Origin: Actinomycetes bacterium
GTDB taxonomy: Bacteria; Actinomycetota; Actinomycetes; Propionibacteriales; Propionibacteriaceae
Assembly: GCA_023392635.1 (NCBI GenBank)
Contig: JAEVYS010000109.1
Coordinates: forward strand, 1 to 15,457
DNA: 15,457 nucleotides
Direction: 5' to 3'
Shown: piece by piece, positions 7,415 to 14,040 of the stretch
How the letters are laid out: every line of letters begins with the position of its first letter
How positions within the stretch are numbered: position 1 is the first letter of the stretch
The notes under the pieces: model-generated
Database searches by the model: none
Seen by the model: the letters and a program-made list of their open reading frames with translations, nothing else
Told to the model about the DNA's origin: nothing
Translations under genes and position numbers: made by a program

Positions 7415-7789
7415 GTGAGCCAGCCAGTCTGGGCCTCCACCGTCGTCCACCTCGGCAAGGACGCCGCCGAGATGTTCGAAGCCGGCGTCTACATCCTGTT
7501 CGGCCAGCCGTGCCCGGACGCGCTCGCAGAGGTGAGCCTCGTGCACAACGGGCCCGAGCAGCCCTTCGTCCCGGTCGTGGCCGGCGACGAGTTCTGGATC
7601 GGCGAGAACTTCGCGCTGATCACCGAGGTCGGTTCGCTGGCGAACGACAACTTCGAGAAGCTCGGCCACTTCGTGGTCTACCTCAACGTGGGGGACGCCG
7701 ACGTGCTCCCCGGCGCGGTCAAGGCCGAGGGGACGCTCCCGACGCCCGCCGTGGGGGACCGCATCACGATCCGGCGACCGGCGGCCTGA
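7415..7789 (+). CDS. srlB: PTS glucitol/sorbitol-type EIIA subunit
   Basis: This 124-residue soluble protein accepts phosphate from HPr and hands it to the IIB domain of SrlE. It aligns with E. coli SrlB (123 residues). His44 in EVSLVHNG is at the position of the phosphorylated histidine. Further matches are FWIGENFALITEVGSLANDNFEKLGH, in the place of the family's VGSVAEDNLRELGH block, and the C-terminal LPGAVKAEGTLP. The GTG at 7415 has AAAGGAAG at 7401-7408 as its ribosome-binding site. The gap of 80 bases after srlE, holding the hairpin, is the only sizeable gap among the PTS genes. Confidence 0.92.
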   Translation: MSQPVWASTVVHLGKDAAEMFEAGVYILFGQPCPDALAEVSLVHNGPEQPFVPVVAGDEFWIGENFALITEVGSLANDNFEKLGHFVVYLNVGDADVLPGAVKAEGTLPTPAVGDRITIRRPAA

Positions 7790-7790
7790 C

Positions 7791-8243
7791 ATGGGCATGT
7801 GGCAGTTCGCGGCCATCCTGCTGGCGGCGCTGGTCATCGGGATCGTCTCGTCCCTGTGGCAGCACCGCCGCTACATCGCCGAGGTCAACAAGCTCGCCAA
7901 GGCCTACGCCGGCCGGGACCTCCGGCTGGTCAGCGGCCGCAGCAAGGGCCGCCTCCAGGGCGCGATCGTCGTGCTGGTGCTCGACCCGGCCACCATGGAG
8001 GTCGTGGACGCGAGCGCCATGGTCGGCGCCACGATCTTCAGCCGGCTCAAGCCGGCGCCCGAGCTGCGCGGTCCGGTCGCCACCCTCGCCGAACGTGCGG
8101 CGAACAAGCACGTGCAGAAGGCCGCGGCGAGCGCGCTGCAGATGCTGCCCCCGGGGCTGCGTCCGGCCGTGCCCGCGTCCACCCCGACCACCGACGCCCC
8201 GTCGGCCCGCATTCGGCTCCCCCGGCCGAAGACAAGTATCTGA
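7791..8243 (+). CDS. GutM/SrlM-like glucitol operon protein
   Basis: The protein has 150 residues, with one N-terminal membrane helix (about 4-23, MWQFAAILLAALVIG) and a soluble part that resembles E. coli SrlM: SGRSKGRLQGAIVVLVLD, then VVDASAMVGATIFSRLKP. E. coli SrlM has about 119 residues; the extra length here is a Pro/Ala/Thr-rich C-terminal tail (from about residue 118). In E. coli this protein is described as an activator of the srl operon, but it has no obvious DNA-binding domain, and the membrane helix suggests another role, perhaps with the permease. Its ATG comes one base after the srlB stop. Confidence 0.8.
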   Translation: MGMWQFAAILLAALVIGIVSSLWQHRRYIAEVNKLAKAYAGRDLRLVSGRSKGRLQGAIVVLVLDPATMEVVDASAMVGATIFSRLKPAPELRGPVATLAERAANKHVQKAAASALQMLPPGLRPAVPASTPTTDAPSARIRLPRPKTSI

Positions 8244-8254
8244 GAGGAAGACAG

Positions 8255-9550
8255 ATGAACTACACGCAGCGCTTGCTGGAGCGCGAGAAGGCGATCGGCC
8301 GCCCCGTCCGGGTCGGTGTCGTGGGTGCCGGCCAGATGGGCAGCGGCCTGATCGCCCAGATCGAGCGGGCCAAGGGCCTGCACGTCTCGGTGGTCGCCGA
8401 CATCGCCGTCGAGCGCGGCGTCGAGGCGCTGCGCAGGGCCGGCCAGGAGGACGTCCAGGTGCAGGCTGATCTCGAGAAGGCGGCGGAGATCGTCGAGGCG
8501 GGCGGTTCGGTGGTGATCAACGACGGCCTCCAGGTCCCCAAGCTGCCCGTGGACATCGTGCTCGAGGTCTCGGGCGTCCCGGAGATCGCCGCGCAGATCG
8601 CCTATGCGTCCCTGCTGGGCAAGAAGGACGTGGCGCTGATGACCGTCGAGGCGGACGTGACCGTCGGGCTGCTGCTCTCCAGCGTGGCGAACGCGGGAAA
8701 CCAGGTTTACACGATCTGCCGCGGCGACGAGCCGTCGGAGTGCCTGAAGCTCGTGGAGTACGCCGAGGACCTCGGCCTCACCGTCGTGGCCGCTGGCAAG
8801 GGCAAGAACAACCCGAACCGACCCACCGACGTCCCTGAGGACGTGATGGAGGAGGCGAAGGCGAAGAACATGAACCCGCGCATGCTGTGCGAGTTCACCG
8901 ACGGCACCAAGACCCAGCTGGAGATGTGCGCGTTGTCCAACGCGACCGGCTACCCGGTCGACGTCGCGGGTATGCACGGACCGTCGAGCACGATCGCCGA
9001 GCTCGCCAAGAAGCTCATCCCGGTCGAGGACGGCGGCATCCTCACCCGGACCCCGGTCGTCGACTACACCGTCGAGGGCGACGTGGCGCCCGGCATCTTC
9101 GTCGTGGTGAAGTCGGAGGACCCGGTCGTCACCCACGAGCTCGACTACCTGAAGTTCGGCACGGGCCCGTACTACGCGGTCTACCGCCCCTACCACCTGG
9201 CGTCCATCGAGGCCCAGCTGTCGATCAGCGAGGCGGTTCTCGACCGCCGCTCGGACTTCCAGACGGTGGTGTGGCAGTCGGAGGTGACCGCCGTCACCAA
9301 GTTCCCGCTGAAGGCGGGGATCACGCTCGAGGGCATGGGCGGTCACCACGTTCGCGGCTGGACGGTCGACGCCGCGGCCGCCCGTGAGGCGAACGCCATC
9401 CCGATCGGCCTGGTCGCGGGCTGCAAGCTGGTCCGCGACCTGGAGGCCGGCGCGACCGTGACCTACGACGACGTCGAGGTCGACGAGACCCGGCCGCTGG
9501 TCGCCATGCGCCGGCTGCAGGACGCGCTCGTCAAGAGCGGTGTCATCTGA
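8255..9550 (+). CDS. SAF-domain NAD(P)-dependent oxidoreductase, DXR-like (DRL) family candidate
   Basis: The protein has 431 residues. The N-terminal Rossmann fold shows VRVGVVGAGQMGSG (18-31) and an acidic residue after strand two (VVADI, Asp49). The middle part resembles homoserine dehydrogenase-like catalytic domains, and the C-terminus (about 370-428, from REANAIPIGLVAGCKL) is an SAF domain. This layout and length match the family often labelled homoserine dehydrogenase or FlgA-like, one member of which, Brucella DRL, interconverts DXP and 2-C-methylerythritol 4-phosphate. The family recognition is from memory of the domain plan, not from an alignment. It takes the place of SrlD in the PTS operon, so it probably oxidises, and may isomerise, the phosphorylated polyol. 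The ribosome-binding site is AGAGGAAG (8243-8250). A terminator follows. Confidence 0.75.
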   Translation: MNYTQRLLEREKAIGRPVRVGVVGAGQMGSGLIAQIERAKGLHVSVVADIAVERGVEALRRAGQEDVQVQADLEKAAEIVEAGGSVVINDGLQVPKLPVDIVLEVSGVPEIAAQIAYASLLGKKDVALMTVEADVTVGLLLSSVANAGNQVYTICRGDEPSECLKLVEYAEDLGLTVVAAGKGKNNPNRPTDVPEDVMEEAKAKNMNPRMLCEFTDGTKTQLEMCALSNATGYPVDVAGMHGPSSTIAELAKKLIPVEDGGILTRTPVVDYTVEGDVAPGIFVVVKSEDPVVTHELDYLKFGTGPYYAVYRPYHLASIEAQLSISEAVLDRRSDFQTVVWQSEVTAVTKFPLKAGITLEGMGGHHVRGWTVDAAAAREANAIPIGLVAGCKLVRDLEAGATVTYDDVEVDETRPLVAMRRLQDALVKSGVI

Positions 9551-9603
9551 GAGGTTGACGGCGCCCGGCCGGCGTTCATCGGCAAACGGGTGCAGGCAGC
9601 GGC

Positions 9604-9641
9604 GCGGGGACCTCACGAATGTGCGGTCCCCGCCTGCTTTT
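9604..9641 (+). terminator. Rho-independent terminator of the glucitol-type operon
   Basis: GCGGGGACC (9604-9612) and GGTCCCCGC (9625-9633) form a perfect 9-bp stem with a 12-base loop, followed by CTGCTTTT. It stands 54 bases after the oxidoreductase stop and separates that operon from the regulator gene. Confidence 0.85.
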
Positions 9642-9674
9642 CATCCTCAGGTGTCGGGCGGCGGCTACGCTTCC

Positions 9675-9686
9675 CGCATCGATGCG
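9675..9686 (+). promoter_or_regulatory. Palindrome upstream of the SorC-family regulator
   Basis: CGCATCGATGCG is a perfect 12-bp palindrome 76 bases ahead of the regulator start and just after a weak -10-like TACGCT (9666-9671). It may be an autoregulatory site, but it differs from the TGCA-N6-TGCA boxes, and a chance palindrome of this size is quite possible in GC-rich DNA. Confidence 0.25.
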
Positions 9687-9762
9687 TTGGCGGGGGTCGT
9701 TTCGACTGCGGCCAGCCGGAGGACGTGGGCCGGACAGGTCGCGAGCCGGAAAGGGGGACAGC

Positions 9763-10725
9763 ATGCCCGCGCCACGCAGTCACGACATCCTGGTGAGGGC
9801 CGCGCGCCTCTACTACCTGGACGATCGGTCGCAGGGCGAGGTGGCCAAGGAACTGGGGCTGTCCCGTTCGAGCGTCTCCCGCATCCTCGCCGCGGCGCGC
9901 GAGCAGGGCGTGGTGGAGATCCGGATCCACGACCCGAGCGGGCTGGCGCGCGTCCCTGACCTGGAGGCGGCCCTGTGCGGCGCCTTCGGCGTGGCCTCCG
10001 CCGTCGTCGTCCCGCGACGCCGGGGGGAGAGCCCCGTCGACGTGGTTGCGCAGGCGACCGCCCGCATCTTCGAACAGCGGGTCAGCGGACTCGGCTCCGT
10101 CGGCCTCAGCTGGGGCAACACCGTCGACCGGTTCGTCGAGCACGTCGACCTGGAGCCCATCAACTCGGGCCTGGTGATCTGCCCGCTCGTCGGCGGACTG
10201 CCCTCCGACGCCGGGCCCGCCGGCAACACGTCGCTGGAGCAACTGGCCGGCAAGTGTGGGGCGAGTTCGCTGCGGTTCGAGTCCCCCGCGGTCGTGGAGT
10301 CACGGCAGACGTGGTCGGCGATGAACCACGAGTCGACGATCCTGCGCGCGATCGACCGGGCCGCAGAAGTGCAGGCGGCGTTCGTCGGCATCGGCTCGTA
10401 CGGCCTGCACAACTCGCGCCGGGTGGTGGCCGCCATGCACCTGTCCGAGGAGGAGTCGGCCCAGCTCGCCGGACAGGCGCCGGTCGGGGACATCTGCGGT
10501 CGCTACTACGACCTGCACGGCACGGAGCTCGGCCTGCCCACCTCGGAGCGGGTGATCGGGATCACCCTCGGACAGCTGCGCCGGGTCCCGGACGTGATCG
10601 GCCTCGCCGGCGGCGTGGAGAAGGCGCCCGGCGTCGTGGGTGCGCTCCGGACGGGCGTCCTGAGCAGCATCGTGCTGGACGAGGACCTCGCCCGCGCGGT
10701 ACTGAACCTCGCCGGCGCCGAGTAG
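9763..10725 (+). CDS. SorC-family sugar-binding transcriptional regulator
   Basis: The protein has 320 residues. The N-terminal helix-turn-helix (about 23-44) reads SQGEVAKELGLSRSSVSRIL, typical of the SorC/DeoR (B. subtilis type) family. The C-terminal sensor domain shows VGLSWGNT (113-120), FVGIGSYG and the late block GLAGGVEKA to GALRTGVLSSIVLDED, all characteristic of the sugar-phosphate pocket. The ATG at 9763 is chosen because AAAGGGGG (9750-9756) lies six bases upstream; an earlier in-frame start would fall within the preceding terminator. It most likely controls the PTS operon and the isomerase and dehydrogenase operons in response to a phosphorylated sugar intermediate. Known relatives include the erythritol regulator EryD and sorbose regulator SorC. 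Confidence 0.9.
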   Translation: MPAPRSHDILVRAARLYYLDDRSQGEVAKELGLSRSSVSRILAAAREQGVVEIRIHDPSGLARVPDLEAALCGAFGVASAVVVPRRRGESPVDVVAQATARIFEQRVSGLGSVGLSWGNTVDRFVEHVDLEPINSGLVICPLVGGLPSDAGPAGNTSLEQLAGKCGASSLRFESPAVVESRQTWSAMNHESTILRAIDRAAEVQAAFVGIGSYGLHNSRRVVAAMHLSEEESAQLAGQAPVGDICGRYYDLHGTELGLPTSERVIGITLGQLRRVPDVIGLAGGVEKAPGVVGALRTGVLSSIVLDEDLARAVLNLAGAE

Positions 10726-10751
10726 CTGCCGCGTGCGGCGGTGGGGCAGGG

Positions 10752-11282
10752 CTACTCGCCCATCACCACGATCTGGCACTTCCGTGGGCGCGGGCGGGTG
10801 CGGTCGAAGTCGACGAAGTAGACGTAGCCGGTGACGCCGACGCCGAGCTTGCCGTCCGCGACCAGGAACACCTGGCTGGAGCCGAGAAGGGTCGCCTTGA
10901 GGTGGGCCTCTGCGTTCAGGAGCTGGGTCTTGTCCCCGCCGGGAAGGTAGGCCTCGGCGTCGGGCCAGGAGGCCACGTCCGCGTAGTGCTCCGGTCCGGG
11001 GTAGCGGTACTCGCCCCCTGGCGGCACGGCCGTCTGGTCGGGGAAGATCCGGGCGAGGGCATCGTCGAGGTCGGCCTGCAGGAACTCGGTGCCGTCGGGC
11101 AGGCGGTCGTGCACGTACTCCTCGAAGAACACGGCGCACGTGGTGTGTGGGGAGATCACGGTGCAGGTGCCGGACGTGATGCCGCTGGCGGTGATCGCCG
11201 CCTTCACCTCGGCGGTGATGTCGAGGTAGGTCGGCGTGCCGCCGTGCGACATCAGGGTGACGGTCTCGGTGTGGACGCTCAT
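10752..11282 (-). CDS. YjbQ/UPF0047 family protein
   Basis: The protein has 176 residues from the ATG at 11282, which has GGGGA seven bases upstream on its strand; a GTG at 11294 would add four residues without a ribosome-binding site. Family marks are VISPHTTCAVFFEEY (42-56), DLDDALARIFP (71-81), AHLKATLLGSSQVFLVADGKL (126-146) and a basic C-terminal RTRPRPRK ending in VVMGE. UPF0047 proteins are small and of unclear role; E. coli YjbQ has weak thiamine-phosphate synthase activity. It is about 40 residues longer than YjbQ, with an insertion at about 90-120. It is the last gene of the isomerase-aldolase operon, 20 bases after the aldolase. It converges on the regulator gene with a 26-base gap. 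Confidence 0.85.
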   Translation of the reverse strand: MSVHTETVTLMSHGGTPTYLDITAEVKAAITASGITSGTCTVISPHTTCAVFFEEYVHDRLPDGTEFLQADLDDALARIFPDQTAVPPGGEYRYPGPEHYADVASWPDAEAYLPGGDKTQLLNAEAHLKATLLGSSQVFLVADGKLGVGVTGYVYFVDFDRTRPRPRKCQIVVMGE

Positions 11283-11302
11283 CTGGTTCCCCACCCGGAC
11301 GC

Positions 11303-12151
11303 TCAGGCCTGGCCCGCGAGGGCGCGGATGAAGTCCGTGACGTCGGCCTCGACGGCCTTGGTGGCGGCCGCGGCGACCTTCGGGAAGAGGATCGTCGAGG
11401 GGTCGGCGGCCTCGGCGCGGGCGGCGTCGAGGGCCACCTTCGCCGCGTAGGTGTAGTAGTTGATCTTCCGCACCCCGTGCGCGATCGACCGGCGGTACTC
11501 CTCGGTGCTCAGGCCGGAGCCACCGTGCATGACCAGCGGGACGCCGGTCGCCTCGCAGAGCTGGTCGATGAGCCCGAAGTTGATCCTGGGCTCCTGGTGG
11601 TACAGGCCGTGGACGGTGCCGAAGGACGCCGCGAGAGCCGTCACGCCGGTGCGGGCGACGAATTCGCGGGCCTGCGCGGGATCGGTGTACAGGCCCTCGT
11701 CGGCCACTCCCTGGTCGGGATCGCCGTTCTCGTTGCCGGTCATCACGCCCAGCTCGCCCTCGACGCCGAAGCCGTGCCCGGCGGCCAGCCTCACCACCTC
11801 GCTCGTGCGGGCCACGTTCTCCTCGAACGGCAACCGCGAGCCGTCCAGCATCGCGGAGTTGAAGCCCACCGCCAGGCCGCGCTCGATGTACGCGATGTCC
11901 TCGCCGTGGTCGATGTGCAGCACGAACGGGGCCGTGCTGCGCCGGGCCAGGGCGACCATGGCAGGGCCGATGTCCTCGATCGCCATCACGCTCTCGTGCA
12001 CCTGGGCGTGCTGCAGGATGACCGGTACCCCGGTGGCCTCGGCGGCGTCGATGGTCGCCACCAGGGCCTCGAAGAAGGGCGTGTTGACGGCGGCGATGCC
12101 GATGCCGTGCCGTTGGCCGTAGGCGAGGGCCTCGCCGAGTCCGATGATCAT
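11303..12151 (-). CDS. Class II (zinc-dependent) fructose-bisphosphate aldolase family protein
   Basis: The 282-residue protein shows the class II aldolase core: HIDHGED (79-85) with catalytic Asp81 and zinc ligand His82, FNSAMLDGSRLPFEENV (97-113), EGEL (131-134), ASFGTVHGLY (175-184) with zinc ligand His181, MHGGSGLS (208-215) with zinc ligand His209, and KINYYTY for phosphate binding. It would cleave or form a ketose phosphate with dihydroxyacetone phosphate as one partner. The length and GGSG-INxxT pattern fit the FbaA/GatY/KbaY-like group, so the preferred substrate (fructose or tagatose bisphosphate, or another ketose phosphate) is open. Its start follows the isomerase stop by 13 bases, with GGGGAAAG as the ribosome-binding site. 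Confidence 0.9.
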   Translation of the reverse strand: MIIGLGEALAYGQRHGIGIAAVNTPFFEALVATIDAAEATGVPVILQHAQVHESVMAIEDIGPAMVALARRSTAPFVLHIDHGEDIAYIERGLAVGFNSAMLDGSRLPFEENVARTSEVVRLAAGHGFGVEGELGVMTGNENGDPDQGVADEGLYTDPAQAREFVARTGVTALAASFGTVHGLYHQEPRINFGLIDQLCEATGVPLVMHGGSGLSTEEYRRSIAHGVRKINYYTYAAKVALDAARAEAADPSTILFPKVAAAATKAVEADVTDFIRALAGQA

Positions 12152-12164
12152 GTCTTTCCCCGTC

Positions 12165-12860
12165 TCAGTGCGTGTTCTTGAAGGTCCGCAGTGCCGTGAG
12201 CATGTCCACGAGCACGGCCCGCCAGTCCGGCGCCGCCACGATGCCGCTCGTGCCGCCGGAGCCGTCCGCCCCCTGCTCGAGGACGCGGGTGATGTCGGCG
12301 CCCGAGGTGACGCCGGCCGCCTGGATCACCAGGATCGACGGGTCGATCTCCTTCACCGCGCGGGTCGTCCGCTCGATGTAGTCGCCGGTGTCCATGCTGC
12401 CGGTGCCGATCGCTGCGGTCGGTTCGCAGATCATGACGGTGGGCCCGAGCTGGGCCACCGCCCGGCACTGCCGTTCGGTGTCGGCGCAGACGATGGTCGC
12501 CATGCCGACCTCCTCGGCGCGGCGCATCGTGGCGTCCAGCTGGGCAAGGGTCATCGGGTGTTCGGCGTGGTTCAGCACGACGGCGCCGGCCCCCGCCTCC
12601 ACCAGCGCCTCGGGCAGGGTGTGGCCCATGCCGCGTCCCGGAGTGATCGGGTCCATGTGCTGCGCGGTGACGAGGAGGTGGGTCGTGTGCTTGGCCACCT
12701 CGACCAGGTAGGCGTGCTGCGCGGTGAAGACCACGTCGATGTCGAACTGGACGGCGAGTTCGTCGGTGAGCAGGGCGAGTTGCAGTGTCTCCGCCCCGCC
12801 CAGGTAGGCCTTCGGGTTCACGATCAGGAACGGCGTCCGCAGGGACGGGGCGGCCGGCAT
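12165..12860 (-). CDS. Triose-phosphate isomerase family protein, short archaeal-like type
   Basis: At 231 residues it is shorter than bacterial TIM (about 250) and looks like archaeal TIM. It has VNPKAYLGG near the start (Asn15, Lys17), LNHAEHPM with catalytic His98, CEPTAAIGTG with catalytic Glu146 and the flexible phosphate loop, QAAGVTSGAD and a C-terminal phosphate-binding GADGSGGTSGIV. All catalytic residues are present. The usual loop ASGVV-type ending is altered. A dedicated, divergent TIM in a catabolic operon may act on triose phosphates or, like EryH-type isomerases of erythritol degradation, on a four-carbon ketose phosphate. The start is fixed by GAGAGGAG just upstream. First gene of the minus-strand operon. 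Confidence 0.87.
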   Translation of the reverse strand: MPAAPSLRTPFLIVNPKAYLGGAETLQLALLTDELAVQFDIDVVFTAQHAYLVEVAKHTTHLLVTAQHMDPITPGRGMGHTLPEALVEAGAGAVVLNHAEHPMTLAQLDATMRRAEEVGMATIVCADTERQCRAVAQLGPTVMICEPTAAIGTGSMDTGDYIERTTRAVKEIDPSILVIQAAGVTSGADITRVLEQGADGSGGTSGIVAAPDWRAVLVDMLTALRTFKNTH

Positions 12861-12877
12861 TTCAGCTCCTCTCAATC

Positions 12878-12891
12878 TGCACAATATTGCA
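12878..12891 (-). promoter_or_regulatory. TGCA-N6-TGCA box upstream of the isomerase operon
   Basis: TGCACAATATTGCA (read on the plus strand) lies 17 bases ahead of the isomerase ATG. On the minus strand a -10-like TATTTT (12907-12902) sits about ten bases before it, so the box would cover the transcription start. It shares the TGCA-N6-TGCA layout with 5623-5636 and 12983-12996. Confidence 0.6.
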
Positions 12892-12982
12892 GAGAGATAC
12901 GAAAATATGTGCGTTGGACCCAGTATGGCAGGCAGGCAGGGGGAATGGCAACGCGGGCCATCGCTGACGGCCCTCTTCGGTA

Positions 12983-12996
12983 TGCAGGAAAATGCA
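12983..12996 (+). promoter_or_regulatory. TGCA-N6-TGCA box upstream of the dehydrogenase operon
   Basis: TGCAGGAAAATGCA lies 42 bases ahead of the E1-alpha start. Its outer arms match the other two boxes; the six inner bases differ. Downstream are two copies of TTGCGA at 13011-13016 and 13023-13028, exactly 12 bases apart. I could not define a clear -35/-10 pair for this operon. Confidence 0.55.
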
Positions 12997-13038
12997 GTAA
13001 GAGCCCAGTATTGCGACAGAACTTGCGAATCAGGCAAG

Positions 13039-14040
13039 ATGGGACGCATGGCATGGGACAAGGAGCGAGCGACCGCCGTCCTCACGGGCATGTGGCGCAT
13101 CCGGCTGTTCGAAGAGGCTGTCGAGGATCTCTACGGCCGGGGCATGATGCACGGAACGATGCACCTCTCGATCGGCCAGGAGGCGGTCCCGGTCGGAGCG
13201 AGCCTCGCCCTGGCCCCCGGAGACGTGATCACCTGCACGCACCGCGGGCACGGGCACACGATCGCGCGGGGGGCCGACCTCGGACGGATGATGGCCGAAC
13301 TGCTCGGACGCGAGAACGGCTACTGCAAGGGCCGTGGCGGCTCGATGCACATCGCCGACGTCGCGACCGGCAACCTCGGGGCGAACGGCATCGTGGCCGG
13401 CGGATTGCCGATCGCTGCCGGTGCAGGGTTGTCCCAGAAGCTCCGCGGGACCACGGACGTCACCCTCTGCGTGCACGGCGACGGCGCGGTCGGCGAAGGC
13501 GCCTGGCACGAGGCGATGGTGCTGGCCTCCATGTGGGACCTCCCCGTCGTCTTCCTCTGCGAGAACAACCAGTACGGGATGTCGCTGCCCAGCCTGGCCG
13601 CCTACAAGGTGGAGAAGCTCAGTGACAAGGCCGCGGGCTACGGCATGCCCGGCGAGACCGTCGACGGCAACGACGTCGAGGCGGTCGCGGCAGCGGTCGG
13701 CCGGGCGGTCGAGCGGGCACGGGCCGGCGGCGGCCCCAGCTTCATCGACGCGGTCACCTACCGCTGGCGCGGTCACTCCAAGTCGGACAAGAACCTGTAC
13801 CGCAGCAAGGACGAGATCGCCGAGTGGCGCGAGCGGGACCCGATCCTCCGGTACACCCGTGCGGCGCTCGACGACGGCGTGTTCACCCCGTCCGACATCG
13901 ACGGGATCCAGGCGACGGTCCGGCAGGCGATCCGCGACGCCGTCGTGTTCGGCACGCAGGGCGCGGAGCCGACGGTCGAGGGGATGCTGGCCGGCGTGTA
14001 TGCGCCGCTCGACGACGAGGGTGCGGAGGCCCGGGCATGA
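13039..14040 (+). CDS. acoA: Acetoin/pyruvate dehydrogenase-type E1 alpha subunit
   Basis: The protein has 333 residues. THRGHGH (67-73), GGSMHIAD (100-107), LGANGIVAGG, the thiamine diphosphate motif GDGAVGEG to NN (147-177) and RWRGHSKSD are all typical of the E1-alpha subunit. HRGHGHTIARGAD followed by GRGGSMHIAD and LGANGIV is closest to AcoA of acetoin dehydrogenase rather than to housekeeping pyruvate dehydrogenase; this comes from remembered sequences. With the beta subunit it decarboxylates a 2-oxo acid, or cleaves an acyloin such as acetoin, and passes the two-carbon acyl group to lipoyl-E2. The start is uncertain: ATG 13039 or 13048, both with weak ribosome-binding sites. Its end overlaps the beta gene in ATGA. 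The symbol is provisional. Confidence 0.87.
   Translation: MGRMAWDKERATAVLTGMWRIRLFEEAVEDLYGRGMMHGTMHLSIGQEAVPVGASLALAPGDVITCTHRGHGHTIARGADLGRMMAELLGRENGYCKGRGGSMHIADVATGNLGANGIVAGGLPIAAGAGLSQKLRGTTDVTLCVHGDGAVGEGAWHEAMVLASMWDLPVVFLCENNQYGMSLPSLAAYKVEKLSDKAAGYGMPGETVDGNDVEAVAAAVGRAVERARAGGGPSFIDAVTYRWRGHSKSDKNLYRSKDEIAEWRERDPILRYTRAALDDGVFTPSDIDGIQATVRQAIRDAVVFGTQGAEPTVEGMLAGVYAPLDDEGAEARA

Noticed and set aside
5740..9550. Plain sorbitol utilisation operon.
   Set aside because: PTS subunits fit, but no short-chain sorbitol-6-phosphate dehydrogenase is in the window. It remains the main alternative if the SAF-domain enzyme does that job.
7904..9616. A 570-codon minus-strand frame opposite the GutM-like and DRL-like genes.
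   Set aside because: It is antisense to well-supported genes, and its composition is that of a GC-rich shadow frame.
9619..9762. Upstream extension of the SorC-family regulator to an ATG at 9619.
   Set aside because: The start would lie in the loop of the terminator of the preceding operon, and the extra residues are not part of the family. ATG 9763 has a good ribosome-binding site.
12907..13038. Upstream extension of E1-alpha to a GTG at 12907.
   Set aside because: It would cover the TGCA-N6-TGCA box and the repeats, and the extra residues do not resemble any E1-alpha N-terminus.
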